Source of the DNA: Symbiodinium microadriaticum
Lineage: Eukaryota; Sar; Dinophyceae; Suessiales; Symbiodiniaceae
DNA length: 64,000 nt
Reading direction: 5' to 3'
Assembly: GCA_001939145.1 (NCBI GenBank)
Contig: LSRX01000073.1
Span: 187,120-251,119 of the forward strand
A program made the translations under genes and the position numbers. This document shows, piece after piece, positions 30,010 to 40,262 of the stretch; positions within the stretch are counted from its first letter, which is position 1, and every line of letters starts with the position of its first letter. The notes beneath the pieces were generated by a model. It did not search any database, was not told the origin of the DNA, and worked only from the letters and a program-made list of their open reading frames with translations.

Positions 30010-30546
30010 TTAGGGTTTAGGGTTTAGGGCGTGGGATACAGACCCTCTCAATAAGGTCCCCTTCAAGAGAGAGTGGCACTTCCGGTTCCCACGCTTCTGG
30101 ACTTCGAAGACAAGCCTGTTGTTCTGAGCCCGATCGATGCTCGGTCCATTGTGTCGGGTCTGGTACGGGGTCAACTGGATTTTGAGGGACGCACATGCAG
30201 CCTTGAAGGAGCTCAAGTATTGGCTGTAGTTGAAGAGTTGAAGTCCCACAGCTTGTCTGTCGGGCGCGGAAGCTTCAAGGCTTTCCAGAACGTGCCTGCC
30301 CACGGCTTCAAGAACTTGCTGTCCAAGGCTACTGAGTGCGGGGGGAAGCTCTTGTGGAGCGACAAGAAGTGCCCATTCGTCGAAAATCCCCTGCGACGGC
30401 GGGATCAGAGAGCTGGTCGGCAGAGCCAGCGGCTCGGAGGGCCGGCAGTAAGTCGACACCGACACCATGACGAACAGGGCCATTCTGACCTGTCCCACTC
30501 GTGCCAGTTCCACCGCCAGAGCCCTAAACCCGAGCCCCAGCGGCAT
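30010..30546 (-). pseudogene. Decayed tyrosine recombinase domain
   Basis: A 178-codon minus-strand frame. Residues 22-42 (MALFVMVSVSTYCRPSEPLA) match the helix around the first catalytic arginine of tyrosine recombinases (R35, codon 30442-30444, in the usual R-x-S-E-L context). Residues 125-153 (LTPYQTRHNGPSIDRAQNNR then EVQKRG) correspond to the second catalytic block (R131-H132) and the following helix as seen in eukaryotic mobile-element recombinases. The catalytic tyrosine region, expected some 15 residues later, is missing: the frame runs into CHSLLKGT and then telomere-like sequence. An in-frame TGA lies four codons before the first ATG, so the upstream part is also lost. It lies between TTTAGGG (left) and CCCTAAA (right), that is, inside what would be intron or intergenic repeat. 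Assignment rests on motif memory. Confidence 0.6.
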
Positions 30547-30774
30547 GGGTTTGCGTCAGCCGCTGGGACACAGCCTTCTCCGTCCTTTCAGGGCCCTCCC
30601 TTTACGGGGTCTCCCTAACGCTACCTAGGATCCTTCAGGCTTGGGGTTTTAGCGAGGCCTATATAGGGGAGCTCATCGGCCTTATATACTAAGTGTTTGA
30701 GGACTTCTGAGAAAGTCTTAGAAGGATCCTTTGGGGGCTGCTGTACCCTAAGACCCACCAAAAAGCCTATCTCC

Positions 30775-30815
30775 CTAAACCCTAAACCCCTAAACCCCCA
30801 ATCCAGAAACCCGAA
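30775..30815 (-). repeat. CCCTAAA cluster
   Basis: Three units before a GC-rich island. Confidence 0.8.
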
Positions 30816-31215
30816 ACCTTTCTTGGGGCCGAGTGGTTGTGTGAATTCAGGGCCGGAGCCTGATCCACATAGGCTATATAAGTCGCCTGATGAATCCTAA
30901 CGTTGAGGTGTGGTAAGCTCACGATTCCGGGTTAAGGGTGTAGGGTACGGGGGGTCTGGGATTTAGGGTTTAGGGTGCAGGGGTCCTGTTTGCAAACAGG
31001 CTCCGCAAATGCGTGCCTTGAATGCAAAGCTGGGTCTGACCACACACGTCCAAAACGGAAACGCCGAGTATGTCAAAGCCTCACGGCACTATCATACCAA
31101 GAGAGAAAGCAACCAGGTGCTGGCACCCCCAACACACCTTCACCCATAGTTGATACCGAAACTGGAAAGCCTAACTCAGGGCTTGCGGCTTATGCCGAAA
31201 CCAGTTCGGTCTCTC

Positions 31216-31296
31216 CACAGTATAGGGGGCTGAACGATTAGAACCGGGTTTTGGGATAGGTTGCAGTATGACAAAGAACCCTTCAAAACAGCATGA
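31216..31296. mobile_element. Degenerate family E MITE
   Basis: TATAGGGGGCTGAACGATTA and AAGAACCCTTCAAAACAG. Confidence 0.45.
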
Positions 31297-31796
31297 CCAC
31301 TCATTCTGAATAATCTCAACAATATGATGAATTAATGAATATGATAACGCTAATTCCGGTCAGACTGTTTCCCCCATTGGCTTGGCCCTGAATTCAGGCT
31401 TCATATAGCCAAACCCTAAACCCCCACAGTATTCTGACTTGGCTGTCGAAGGCACGGAAATGTCCTGCTCCAGCGACTGCTGAACAATGCCGAGCATTTC
31501 CTGCAGCTTCTCCTTGCAGCCCGAGGGTTCAAGGTTTAGGGCGTTTAGGGGTTTAAGGGTCTTTAAGGTTTCAGGGTCCATAGGGTTTAGGGTTTAGGGT
31601 CTATAGAGTTCAGGGTTTAGGGCTTCAAGGTTTTAGGGTTTAGGGTTTAAGGTTTTAAGGTCTATGCCTGCGCAGAGTGAAGCCCTAGAATAGGGTACTG
31701 AGATATATTAATAATACAGCTAGATGTAGCTATAATCAGGAACCTCAGGAAAAGCTCTACTAGATCTACAGGTGTACATATGGCCAGTTCTCTATA

Positions 31797-31885
31797 TTCG
31801 GGTTCCTGTTTAGGAACGCAAAATAATCGGTCTCCTGATACATAGGACCCTGAAGGGGAACCCTAATTCAGAGAACCACCTCATG
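31797..31885. mobile_element. Degenerate family D MITE
   Basis: ACCCTAATTCAGAGAACCAC is the recognisable end. Confidence 0.55.
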
Positions 31886-32019
31886 TGTTATGCGAGCCTG
31901 GACGTATGGACCTCCGAATCTTCACGTGGGGAGTTCTCCAAATTTCTCCGAATGCTGCTGTTTTGGGGTCCGACATAACCCAGCGAAACTCAAAGACAGA
32001 AAACCAGAACCCAGTGTTA

Positions 32020-32225
32020 TAACTTGCTACTGCAAGCCATAGATAGCGGTGGAGGCCGAGGGGATTCTAGTCCTACAGGTCCTACGTACCGACGGTCTCC
32101 ACTGTAGTTTCTCTGTTGCCTTTTCTCGTCGCCATAGATGATACCCTCATCATAGAAAGTGTCAGCCCGAAAGCGAAGCGCAATGCAGGCCGTAGGATAT
32201 ACCCTAGATTCAGACTCAAGGGTCC
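32020..32225 (-). CDS. Protein-like minus-strand ORF, partly K element
   Basis: Open frame including VYPTACIALRFRADTFYDEG and IIYGDEKRQQRN. The stretch near 32090-32112 (AAACTACAGTGGAGACCGTC on the minus strand) matches a family K end, with GTACGT after it as a possible donor. Unclear whether exon or chance. Confidence 0.3.
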
Positions 32226-32297
32226 CTGCAACCCGACAGTTAAGGGGTAAGGGTGTTCCAGAAGGGGTTTTACAAGGGGTGAATTGAGGCTGCAAAG

Positions 32298-32375
32298 GAC
32301 CTGATACTTGGGTACTGGGGGTTTAGGATAGCAGTTTGGAAGATAGTCTTTTGGAGAGTATATGACTATAGTCTT
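32298..32375. mobile_element. Family F fragment
   Basis: CTGATACTTGGGTACTGGGG, GGATAGCAGTTTGGAAGATA and TTTTGGAGAGTATATGAC match the family interior. Confidence 0.5.
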
Positions 32376-32544
32376 GCCGGTGCTTAGCTTTGTGCCCTTG
32401 CACCGGGGCTGGGGTGTGGGGTGGTGGACTCCCGACTTGCATGCATGTGGGGATGGTTAGGCAAAGGCGTCCTATAGGAGCCAAAGACGAAAGAAAGAAA
32501 GAGAGCGAGAACCACAGAGAGAGACAGAGAGCGAAGTGTACCGA

Positions 32545-32665
32545 TGGGGGTTGGACCCTGAACTCCAAACCCTAAACCCCAAAAGCTCTAAACCCTAAAA
32601 CCATAAACCCTAAACGCTACAACCCTAAACCCTAAAGCCCTAAACCCTGGAACCCTAAATCCCCA
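32545..32665 (-). repeat. CCCTAAA array
   Basis: About twelve units. Confidence 0.9.
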
Positions 32666-32759
32666 AAAAGGGTCAGCGGTGAAGCCCAGACTCTGGCCCC
32701 GCTCGCCCAACAAAGCCGCGTTCGCGAAGAAAGTCGAAAACCTTGTCATGGGCTCAGGT

Positions 32760-33085
32760 TTCAGTAGTTTAGGGTTTAGGGCTCAGGGTTCCAATAGTTT
32801 AGGGTTTAGGGTTCAGGGTCCGGGTAGTTTAAAGTTTCGGGTTTAGGGCTCAGGTTCCAATATTTTAGGGTATAGGGTTTAGGGACCGGGTAGTTTAGGG
32901 TTTAGGGTTTCGGCAGTCGGCACCAGAGCTGTAAGAAATGGTCTGAACCCAGGGTTCAGGGGTTTAGGGGTTAGGGTTTAGGGGTTTAGGGGTTTAGGGT
33001 TTAGGGTTTTAGGGTTTAGGGTTTAGGGTTTAGGGTTTTAGGGTTTAGGGTTTAGGGTTTAGGGTTTTAGGGTTTAGGGTTCGGC
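32760..33085 (+). repeat. Longest TTTAGGG array, with higher-order unit
   Basis: Over 30 units. The first half has a longer period of roughly 50 bases (CAGTAGTTTAGGGTTTAGG, then CAATAG or GGGTAG starts). The second half is almost pure TTTAGGG/TTTTAGGG. Confidence 0.93.
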
Positions 33086-33328
33086 AGTCGGGAGGGTAGA
33101 AGTCCGCCGGGAACAAACCAAAGCGGTAAGGAATGCTTTGAACCCGAGATGCCGTGATGCGCTGCTTTTGCGTGTGTTATGCCAACGTTTGCCACATTGC
33201 GCATATCTAATAGTGCGTTTCCTCTGCTGTATCAGTCGCCGATTGAGAAATCGTGGAGCAGCATTCGGCGGTCGAATAGGTTTGGCTGCCTGATCTTCTT
33301 TGAATGCCAAGCCGGTCATCTCACCCAA
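33074..33328 (-). CDS. 84-codon minus ORF, unknown
   Basis: Begins MGEMTGLAFKEDQAAKPIRP and continues NAAPRFLNRRLIQQRKRTIR, strongly basic, then YAQCGKRWHN. It ends in the TTTAGGG array. No splice site was chosen and no domain is recognised. It is not bracketed in the usual order. Confidence 0.38.
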   Translation of the reverse strand: MGEMTGLAFKEDQAAKPIRPPNAAPRFLNRRLIQQRKRTIRYAQCGKRWHNTRKSSASRHLGFKAFLTALVCSRRTSTLPTAEP

Positions 33329-33619
33329 AACTCTGAACCTTCATAGAAAAAGTCTAGGTCCCTAAACAACTTTGTTTAAAGGAACCCTGATGGATCCCTC
33401 AAAGGAACCCTTAACAAGGCCCTTTGAGATCTCTTAAGAGAACCCTTATTGGTCCGTGAAACGAACCCTTAAGGACGAGGCAACGCTTTCTCAAGCCTCT
33501 GCTCACACCGGAAGCACATGTTCGACAACTCTCTCAAAACCGTAAATCCTGAACCTAGGGGTTTTTAGGTTTTAGAGTTCAGGCGTTAGGGTTCTAGGGT
33601 TTAGAGTTCAAATCCTGAA

Positions 33620-34025
33620 CCACTTAAACCTAAACCCTGTGGGCCCTGAGTCCCAAACCTCTACATCGGGCTGACATTTGCCACAGCGGGCGGCTGCAAT
33701 GTGCAACGGACACGAAGCTTTGGACCGGCTGAGATCCGACAACCATCGATGGGCTTGTTGCTTCAATGGGAGTCACACTCTAGTGTTCGCGCTGCGGCTA
33801 TCTATAGGGTGTAATTAGTATTAGTGTAGTTTAGGATCTTGGCTGCAATGGGGCTTTACCGGGTTCTACAGTGAAACAGTCCTTCAACTCGGGATATCGC
33901 ATTTAGGGATCCTCAGATTAAAACCAGTCGGCTCCATAGGAGAGTCCGTTGTTTCCTGCACCCCCTTGTGCACATCAGTAACACTATGCATGGTTTCCGG
34001 CAGACCCCTTGTGTAAATCAGTAGT
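33620..34025. other. No secure gene
   Basis: Unique sequence with an imperfect direct repeat, CCCCCTTGTGCACATCAGTA (33961) and ACCCCTTGTGTAAATCAGTA (34005), each followed by a GTATGCATGG/GTATGTATGG-like stretch. Confidence 0.5.
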
Positions 34026-34173
34026 AGTATGTATGGTTTTAAACCTAGCGATTCAGTTGTGCACCTTGAGCTAACATCTGGAAAACTACTGGGAACACCA
34101 ACAAGTCAAGAAACTGCTGACCACGACGACAGCCGGGAAACCGACGTAAACTTGCAGCAAACGTTCAAAACAC

Positions 34174-34231
34174 CATCACGATTCCATCTCCGCCGGGTTG
34201 CGCAGACTCGCTGCAGCAGGGTATCAAAAAT
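34174..34231 (-). CDS. Candidate exon, unknown protein
   Basis: Acceptor CTACAAGGAACCTGCAG, donor GTGATG|GTGTTT. Nineteen codons, IFDTLLQRVCATRRRWNRD, plus one base. A plus-strand frame of 81 codons (34029-34274, containing PTSQETADHDDSRETDVNLQ) overlaps it; I cannot exclude that one. Confidence 0.45.
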
Positions 34232-34327
34232 CTGCAGGTTCCTTGTAGACAGATGTGGATTGAGGGTTGGCTGAGACAGCCGGCCTACAGTATCGAAAGG
34301 GTGCGGGTCGCATAGTTGAAAAGCACG

Positions 34328-34482
34328 TCATGCATCCGGGGCAGTGAGGATCCACTTAGTCTTGCCGCTGAAATGCTTGATTGCCTCTACGGACTTGAAA
34401 ACAAGGCTAGCGGCTAGATTGTGCAATTTTTGGAGCTTGCTACGACAGTAGCAGTGGACAGCTGTGCCAGCCACTGACAACT
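34328..34482 (-). CDS. Candidate exon after an H-element intron
   Basis: Acceptor GGGTAACATATCAG. With two leading bases the frame starts LSVAGTAVHCYCRSKLQKLH and ends SGKTKWILTAPDA before TGA (51 codons). It is in frame with 34596-34647 if the family H element between them is removed at a GT and an AG. Function unknown. Confidence 0.5.
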
Positions 34483-34492
34483 CTGATATGTT

Positions 34493-34596
34493 ACCCAGAG
34501 GGTCCATATATACTACCATTATGGAATTAGGTCTCAAAAGACCATTCATATTCTGGTTTTGGGGACCTAATTCCATAATAGTAGTATATATGGACC
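34493..34596. mobile_element. Family H palindromic MITE with 10-bp duplication
   Basis: CTGATATGTT occurs at 34483-34492 and again at 34597-34606. Between them ACCCAGAGGGTCCATATATA leads into arms CCATTATGGAATTAGGTC and GACCTAATTCCATAATAG. Confidence 0.85.
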
Positions 34597-34647
34597 CTGA
34601 TATGTTGGGTTAATGAGTTCATGATGTCCTGGTCGAGCAAGGGAGTA
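34596..34647 (-). CDS. Candidate exon before an H-element intron
   Basis: On the minus strand CCCTAAA units and TTACAAGCCAAGCTGTAG precede it; the donor is ATCAGG|GTCCAT in the H element. Codes YSLARPGHHELINPTYQ plus one base. Confidence 0.45.
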
Positions 34648-34674
34648 CTACAGCTTGGCTTGTAAGCCCACACG

Positions 34675-34800
34675 CATAAGGGTTTATAGGGGTTTAGGGT
34701 CTATAAGGCTTTGGGATTATAGGGTTTAGGGTACATAGGGTTTAGGGTTTAAAGTGTTTAGGGTTTATAGGGCTTATCGGCTTTATAGGGTTTAGGGCCG
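34675..34800 (+). repeat. TTTAGGG/TTTATAGGG array
   Basis: Alternating TTTAGGG and TTTATAGGG units. Confidence 0.88.
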
Positions 34801-34960
34801 GTCCCGCATTCGAAACCCTGGCAAATGCAAACGAGCATACAATGCAGGCAAACCACAGGACTGAGAATCCGAAACCCCGGGTTGTAGTGTGTTTTAGGTT
34901 TAAGGCTTTTAGGGCTTAGGGTCCCGGGATGTTTATGGACTTATACGGCTTTATACGTAT

Positions 34961-35065
34961 ACGCCCAGGGGACTTAGTAAGTAGTTTGTATGTGCCCGGA
35001 AAGGAGTTACCCAAATTATCACCCCACTTCTGACCGACTAACTAAGTCCCCTGGGCCTTCAAGTA
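34961..35065. mobile_element. Family A palindromic MITE
   Basis: GCCCAGGGGACTTAGTAAGT, inverted CTAACTAAGTCCCCTGGGC. Confidence 0.85.
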
Positions 35066-35230
35066 GTCCTAAACGGCTTAGGTTAAGGGCCTAATTAAGG
35101 GTTTAGGGCTTAGCCCAAACCCTAAACCCCTAAACCCCTAAACCCTAAACCCGCGACCCCGTGAAGAACTCCAAAAACATGAAAGTTCTGAAGAACAACC
35201 CGTGTTGCCCCATGTAACAGTAGGATACAA

Positions 35231-35336
35231 CTTTGGAGGCTCTGTCTCTCAGATCTAGTACGTAGGTTAGGGATTGGTATGCCAGTTGCAGACAGAAGTA
35301 TAGCCTTCTTACTACGTCCCCTGTGCCTTCAAGTAC
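35231..35336. mobile_element. Eroded family A MITE
   Basis: Right arm CTTACTACGTCCCCTGTGCC; left arm mutated (TTTGGAGGCTCTG). Confidence 0.6.
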
Positions 35337-35900
35337 AGGTTGCTGCCTAGATGCAGCTCGTCAACAAAGCCCAGGCCGTGCAGCTGTGAAAGCTTTGCAG
35401 CATCCTCTGATATGTTCACGTTCTCCTTCGCCGCTTGATCGGGCTCACTGGCCCAGTATCCTAAGGGAACTAAGTGCCAACCTAGGATTGCACAGGGATC
35501 ATGGTACCATCAGCATGTTAACTTTTGGTTAAACGTTACCGACTCTACTACAAAATGGGACTTTGCCATGTTACATGTAGCTTCGGCTGGAGCCCTGAGT
35601 GATTCCACAACAGGCTTGTGGTCAAGTCCCTTCTCTCGTCTCTAGAAGCAAACCTTCAACCCGTAAACCTCACATCCCACGCCATAAAACTTGAGAGCCT
35701 TGACGTGCCCTACGAGCGCTAAAACCCAAGCCTCCGCGCCAAGCTTGAAACCCAAGCCTTCAAACCTAGCCCCTATAAAGCCCAAACCTTAGACCCTCAA
35801 ACCTCCACCCTAAACCCTAAACCCAAAACCCCTGAAGCCCTAAAGCCCTGAAACCCTTACAAAAACCGCAATGAAGCCCAAGCCGCCCATAAAAAAACAC

Positions 35901-35960
35901 CCCGATCAAGCCCAAGACCCCTCTTCAAAGACTGAATGTCCCTTTTTTGAGCCCGAAAGA
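35901..35960 (-). CDS. Candidate exon, unknown protein
   Basis: Acceptor GGTTAGGGTCTTCCATCAG, donor ATCGGG|GTGTTT. Nineteen codons, FRAQKRDIQSLKRGLGLDR, with two leading and one trailing base. CCCTAAA lies to the left and TTTAGGG to the right. Confidence 0.45.
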
Positions 35961-35979
35961 CTGATGGAAGACCCTAACC

Positions 35980-36104
35980 CCGCGGTTCAGGTTCAGGGGT
36001 TCAGGGGTTCAGGGGTTCAGGGGTTCAGGGGTTTAGGGGTTTAGGGTTTTAGGGTTTAGGGTTTGGGGGTTCAGGAGTGTAGGGGTTTAGGGGGTTTAGG
36101 GATT
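35980..36104 (+). repeat. TTCAGGGG/TTTAGGG array entering a gap
   Basis: Six TTCAGGGG units followed by TTTAGGG units up to the gap. Confidence 0.92.
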
Positions 36105-36488
36105 NNNNNNNNNNNNNNNNNNNNNNNNNNNNNNNNNNNNNNNNNNNNNNNNNNNNNNNNNNNNNNNNNNNNNNNNNNNNNNNNNNNNNNNNNNNNNNNN
36201 NNNNNNNNNNNNNNNNNNNNNNNNNNNNNNNNNNNNNNNNNNNNNNNNNNNNNNNNNNNNNNNNNNNNNNNNNNNNNNNNNNNNNNNNNNNNNNNNNNNN
36301 NNNNNNNNNNNNNNNNNNNNNNNNNNNNNNNNNNNNNNNNNNNNNNNNNNNNNNNNNNNNNNNNNNNNNNNNNNNNNNNNNNNNNNNNNNNNNNNNNNNN
36401 NNNNNNNNNNNNNNNNNNNNNNNNNNNNNNNNNNNNNNNNNNNNNNNNNNNNNNNNNNNNNNNNNNNNNNNNNNNNNNNNNNNNNNNN
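36105..36488. other. Assembly gap
   Basis: 384 n directly after a telomere-like array, so the array may be longer. Confidence 0.99.
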
Positions 36489-36702
36489 CCAAAAAAAAAA
36501 ACAGAAAGCCATTACGAAGACGCTTACAAAGCCATAGCAGAACTGGTCGAACCCCATACGCTTCTCGAGCCCCAGGCCCCTATAAACCCAAAAGGCCCCC
36601 AAAGCATCCCAAACCCTTCTCGAAGGCATGGACCTCAAACATACTGAGGCCTTGCAGGGGTTCCTATAATTATAGGTGCTTTAAGGGCTAAGTATGTAAG
36701 TA

Positions 36703-36703
36703 T

Positions 36704-36738
<35 letters not shown>

Positions 36739-36858
36739 TATATATATATGTATATATATATATATGTGTGTGTGTTTATGTATTTATTTATTCTTCTATT
36801 TGTCTTTGCTTTGTATAGACTTCAACATACATACATACATATATATATATATATATGT
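36703..36858. repeat. (AT)/(ATGT) microsatellite cluster
   Basis: Several AT runs, TGTG and CATA tetramers. Confidence 0.92.
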
Positions 36859-37014
36859 GTGTACACACTACATTACATAGGTACACGGAGCCGTACGGCT
36901 TGGAAACCAAACCCTCACCACTACAGCGTCCTCTGAGCCCAAACCTTCCAGGAGCTGCTTCGCTTGTCGCAGCGGCATAGATGTCAAGGCCCAGTCTAAG
37001 CCTGAGGTGATGTA

Positions 37015-37110
37015 GGGGTTTAGGGTTTAGGGGTTCAGGGGTTTAGGGGTTTAAGGGTTTAGGGGTTAAGGGTTTAGGGGTTTAGGGGTTCAGGGGTTTA
37101 GGGTTTCAAG
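37015..37110 (+). repeat. TTTAGGG array
   Basis: Twelve units, several TTCAGGGG. Confidence 0.92.
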
Positions 37111-37440
37111 TGCGATTTGGGCTTGTTGAGGAGGGACAAGATTTGTAAACGAATTATGTTTACGGTTTTATAGATGAGTTTAAGGTCTTACCTCCAGCGT
37201 GAACCGTTGCCCTGAAGTTTAGGATTGTCGTCGCTGTAGGCCAGTATGGTTAAGATTTTGTAAGTAACTAAGTACGTGCTGCTTAGCCTGCTCAGCATTC
37301 GGAAGTCGCAGGTCAGGGTTTGCGATCCTAGGAGCCTCTTACTAATGTTCTGCATTGCTATACTCCAGCTCCGCTGAGGGTCAATATCGAATCTAGCTTG
37401 GCTTCTTGGTTCTGGTTTGGGACTTTAGGTACACCGCGTG

Positions 37441-37553
37441 ATATAGGGGCATCAATAATCAGAACAGGGTTGCGGGGTCCATTATATTATAATTATACGA
37501 CGGAAACCCCAAAGTAGTATAGGTAATTATTCAGGCCGATGAAGGCCCCTGTA
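37441..37553. mobile_element. Family E MITE
   Basis: ATATAGGGGCATCAATAATC and AGTATAGGTAATTATTCAGG. Confidence 0.75.
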
Positions 37554-37679
37554 CGAGCTTTCGGGCATGTAGGGTTTAGCAATGAATGGCGTGCAAAGCA
37601 GTAGCAGCAGCAGCTGGGCTTAGGACTTTGCAGCCGAAGGTTTAGCGTTCGGGACCTTGAGAGGGCGTGGAATTGAGGA

Positions 37680-38400
37680 TGATCATCTGATAGGGTTGCA
37701 GATGTTTAGAGGCGATCATTCTGCGCATTTTGGCCTAAACCTGAACCTGTTCTCGGAGAGAAGGTAACACAGACAGTTTGGGGATAGGGCAAGGAGGGTG
37801 GGGGAGAGAGGAAGAGAGAGAACGCTAAAGCGGAAGACAGAGAGGGGAGAGCTTGCTTGAAAAGACGCTGCCAGACGCTTGCACCGTCTGGAAAGGCTCA
37901 GTTCAAAATTATAACTACAAAATGTAAGAATGGGCCGGAACCTGGGAGTCGTTCGCCTTTGCAACCTAAGATTGCATTCGAAGCTGCTTGCCTAGAGTTA
38001 ACCTGCTGTCTCGTTGGGATAGATCACCCAAATCCTGCAAGCCGAAACAGCGACCCAGCAGCAAAAGCACCATCACCAGTATCACCGTCTGTCTCTCGGG
38101 CTTAGTGCTTACCTGAACCCTATCGAAACTGGTGTCTCTCTGGCCAGAGCAAAGAGATAACTAAACAGCGTGCATAGCATAAGCATAAGTAAGCACATCT
38201 CAAGGCTTCAGGTCCCAAGACATTTTGTCAGCTGGTGGAAGGTTCTCAATCACGGACTTTTTAACCAGGGTCGTAAGCGGGATTGCCTGTGTTTTGACTG
38301 CTAGTCATACGTTTCCGCTACTGCTACCTCTACTCACAGCAACAAGCACCCATGAATAGAAGCCGAGGAGCGCATGACTTGAAAAGCCCGTGTCAGGGTC
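37680..38400. other. Repeat-free block, no secure gene
   Basis: Both strands have 82-codon frames (37716-37964 and 37857-38105). Neither has a recognisable domain. Confidence 0.4.
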
Positions 38401-38429
38401 GGCAGTGCCTCTGCAATCCTGAGTTCGAC

Positions 38430-38620
38430 AACGCCCCTAAACCCTAAACCCTCAACCCTAAACCATCAACGCCTAAACGCCTAATCCCTACACCCCAAAC
38501 GCCCTAAAGCCTAAACCCTAGACCCGAAACCCGAAACCCTAAACCCTGAACCCTAAACGCCTAAGCGGTTAACCCCCTAAACCCCGAAAACGTAAGCTCT
38601 GAGCCCGAAACCCCTAAAGT
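38430..38620 (-). repeat. CCCTAAA array
   Basis: About twenty degenerate units. Confidence 0.9.
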
Positions 38621-38882
38621 ACGACATGCCGAACGGAGTGAAGGCCGGGAGGCTCAGAGTCCTGTCCGGTAAATGAGTATGCTTAAAGGATTCCTGTAAA
38701 TATGTTTAGAGGATTCCTTTTGAGGCTGTAGGGTTTAGGGATTAGGATTCTGGGGTTTAGGGTTTAGGGTCTAGGGTTTAGGATTTTAGGGTTTAGGGAT
38801 TATGGAATCTATGTAAATCCTTTTGGGGCTGTCTGAAAAACGATTCAGGATCGTGTCCTCAAATCCGGAGCCTTCACCCGAA

Positions 38883-39044
38883 GGGTCCCAAAAGATTCAA
38901 GAATCAGGTACTTTGATTACGGATAGCAGTTATCTCGGTTGGTCGCTTTAGGATTTAGGGTTTAGGGTTTGGGTTTAGGGTAATCTTTGGGAGAGTTTAT
39001 GATGATTAGGTGAGCTGATGAGTATTAGGTACTTGGACCCTACA
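38883..39044. mobile_element. Family F MITE carrying a TTTAGGG array
   Basis: GAAGGGTCCCAAAAGATTC at one end and TATTAGGTACTTGGACCCT at the other. Between GGATAGCAGTTATCTC and CTTTGGGAGAG there are four TTTAGGG-like units not found in other family F copies. A second small duplication (GATTAGGTGAGCTGATGAG) is near the right end. Confidence 0.75.
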
Positions 39045-39257
39045 GGCGTTCACCCTACTACTCGAGTTTGCTTTTGCCGTTGGCTCGGTCGGGTCGGCAA
39101 AGTGTATCGGAAGTTCAAAGGACTGTGCAAGTAGTTTCAAATTGCACGGCTCTAGATGTGACATTTAGAATACCATAGGCCCAGATTAGAAACTCTGCTA
39201 AACAGCCAGCAACTCTACGCGTAGGTCCCAAGCCCGGAAAGCTCGGAGCCAGCAAGC

Positions 39258-39364
39258 TACGGTTGATGATATAAATCCTGCATTACCCATAATAAGGAAT
39301 ATAAACCGTAATTCCCACTGTTTAGGGTCCTTAAGGTAATGCAGACGTTATATCATCAACAATC
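39258..39364. mobile_element. Family B palindromic MITE
   Basis: TACGGTTGATGATATAAATC to CGTTATATCATCAACAAT. Confidence 0.88.
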
Positions 39365-39545
39365 GGCCCCAAACCCTAAAGCCTTAACTCTGGAGGCTGA
39401 ACCCTAATCCTAAATGGACCCAAAGCCTTCGCCCAAAAATCTCAGCCAGAGAGTCCGGTGGATGCGAAAGGCAGAAACGAGGACCAAGCGCCGACACGAC
39501 TTCTTCATCCCGTCGCCCCTTGCTCTGTAGGATCTTGCTTAAATG

Positions 39546-39631
39546 TAACCCTAACCCCCCGGGTACCTACTATATAGGGTACTAGAGCCCCTAGGGCCCT
39601 ATAGAAGTAGGTACCTGGAGGGTTAGGGTAG
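39546..39631. mobile_element. Family I near-perfect palindrome
   Basis: TAACCCTAACCCCCCGGGTA and GGTACCTGGAGGGTTAGGG; almost identical to the copies at 27901 and 54439. Confidence 0.9.
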
Positions 39632-39971
39632 GGTTGTTACTGAAACGAGTCAGGGGGCTTAGTAAGCAGGCTAGCCTAACCTCCGGACACAAACTTAACG
39701 AGCAACAAAAGTGCAGGCCAATATGGCTAACTTCCGGGAAACTGTCGCCGGAATCTGAAACTCACGCTCAAGCCCTAAACCCTGAGAAGCCCTAAAGCCT
39801 GAACCTTAAATCCCAAGCCCAGTGTGATTGTATCAGCAAATTGGCATTCGGATGCGGGATTCTGCATGGAAATCGCGAGGCTTCCCTTCTGAAAGCATCT
39901 CAAGGATTTAGCAAGCAGGTCATCATTAGGGTTGAAAGCAGCATGACACTAATTACTTCCAGCCTAGTTAC

Positions 39972-40062
39972 GGTGTCAGGGTTTCGGTTGCAACCCTTGG
40001 GCGCGACAACCCGGTAGCTAGTTTGAGTTGGAACGACCGCGGCACCGCCGTTGCTGACTTCA
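39972..40062 (-). CDS. Candidate exon, good donor
   Basis: Acceptor CACTTGGGAAACAG, donor GACACC|GTAACT. Twenty-nine codons start KSATAVPRSFQLKLATGLSR and end PRVATETLT, with two spare bases at each end. Another frame is also open for 75 codons (39900-40127), so the frame is not proven. Confidence 0.5.
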
Positions 40063-40144
40063 CTGTTTCCCAAGTGCTTCAACCCTAAGCCCCAACCTCC
40101 CACAAAAGAATTGCCCCTACAGCCCACCCCCTAACCCCTACAGG

Positions 40145-40262
40145 CCGTTATCCCCAAAGCCCTAAACCCTAAACCCAAACCCCTAGGCCCTTAACCCCAA
40201 AGAGCCCTAAACCCTAAACCCTTAAACCGAAGAGCCCTAAACCTTAAACCCTAGCCCATTAA
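40145..40262 (-). repeat. CCCTAAA array with longer period
   Basis: CCCCAAAGAGCCCTAAACCC modules recur every 40 bases or so. Confidence 0.88.

Noticed and set aside
32760..33085. True telomere
   Set aside because: Units are degenerate, occur in both orientations throughout and lie inside the window with unique sequence on both sides.
36063..36647. Frames of 147-194 codons
   Set aside because: They consist almost wholly of n.
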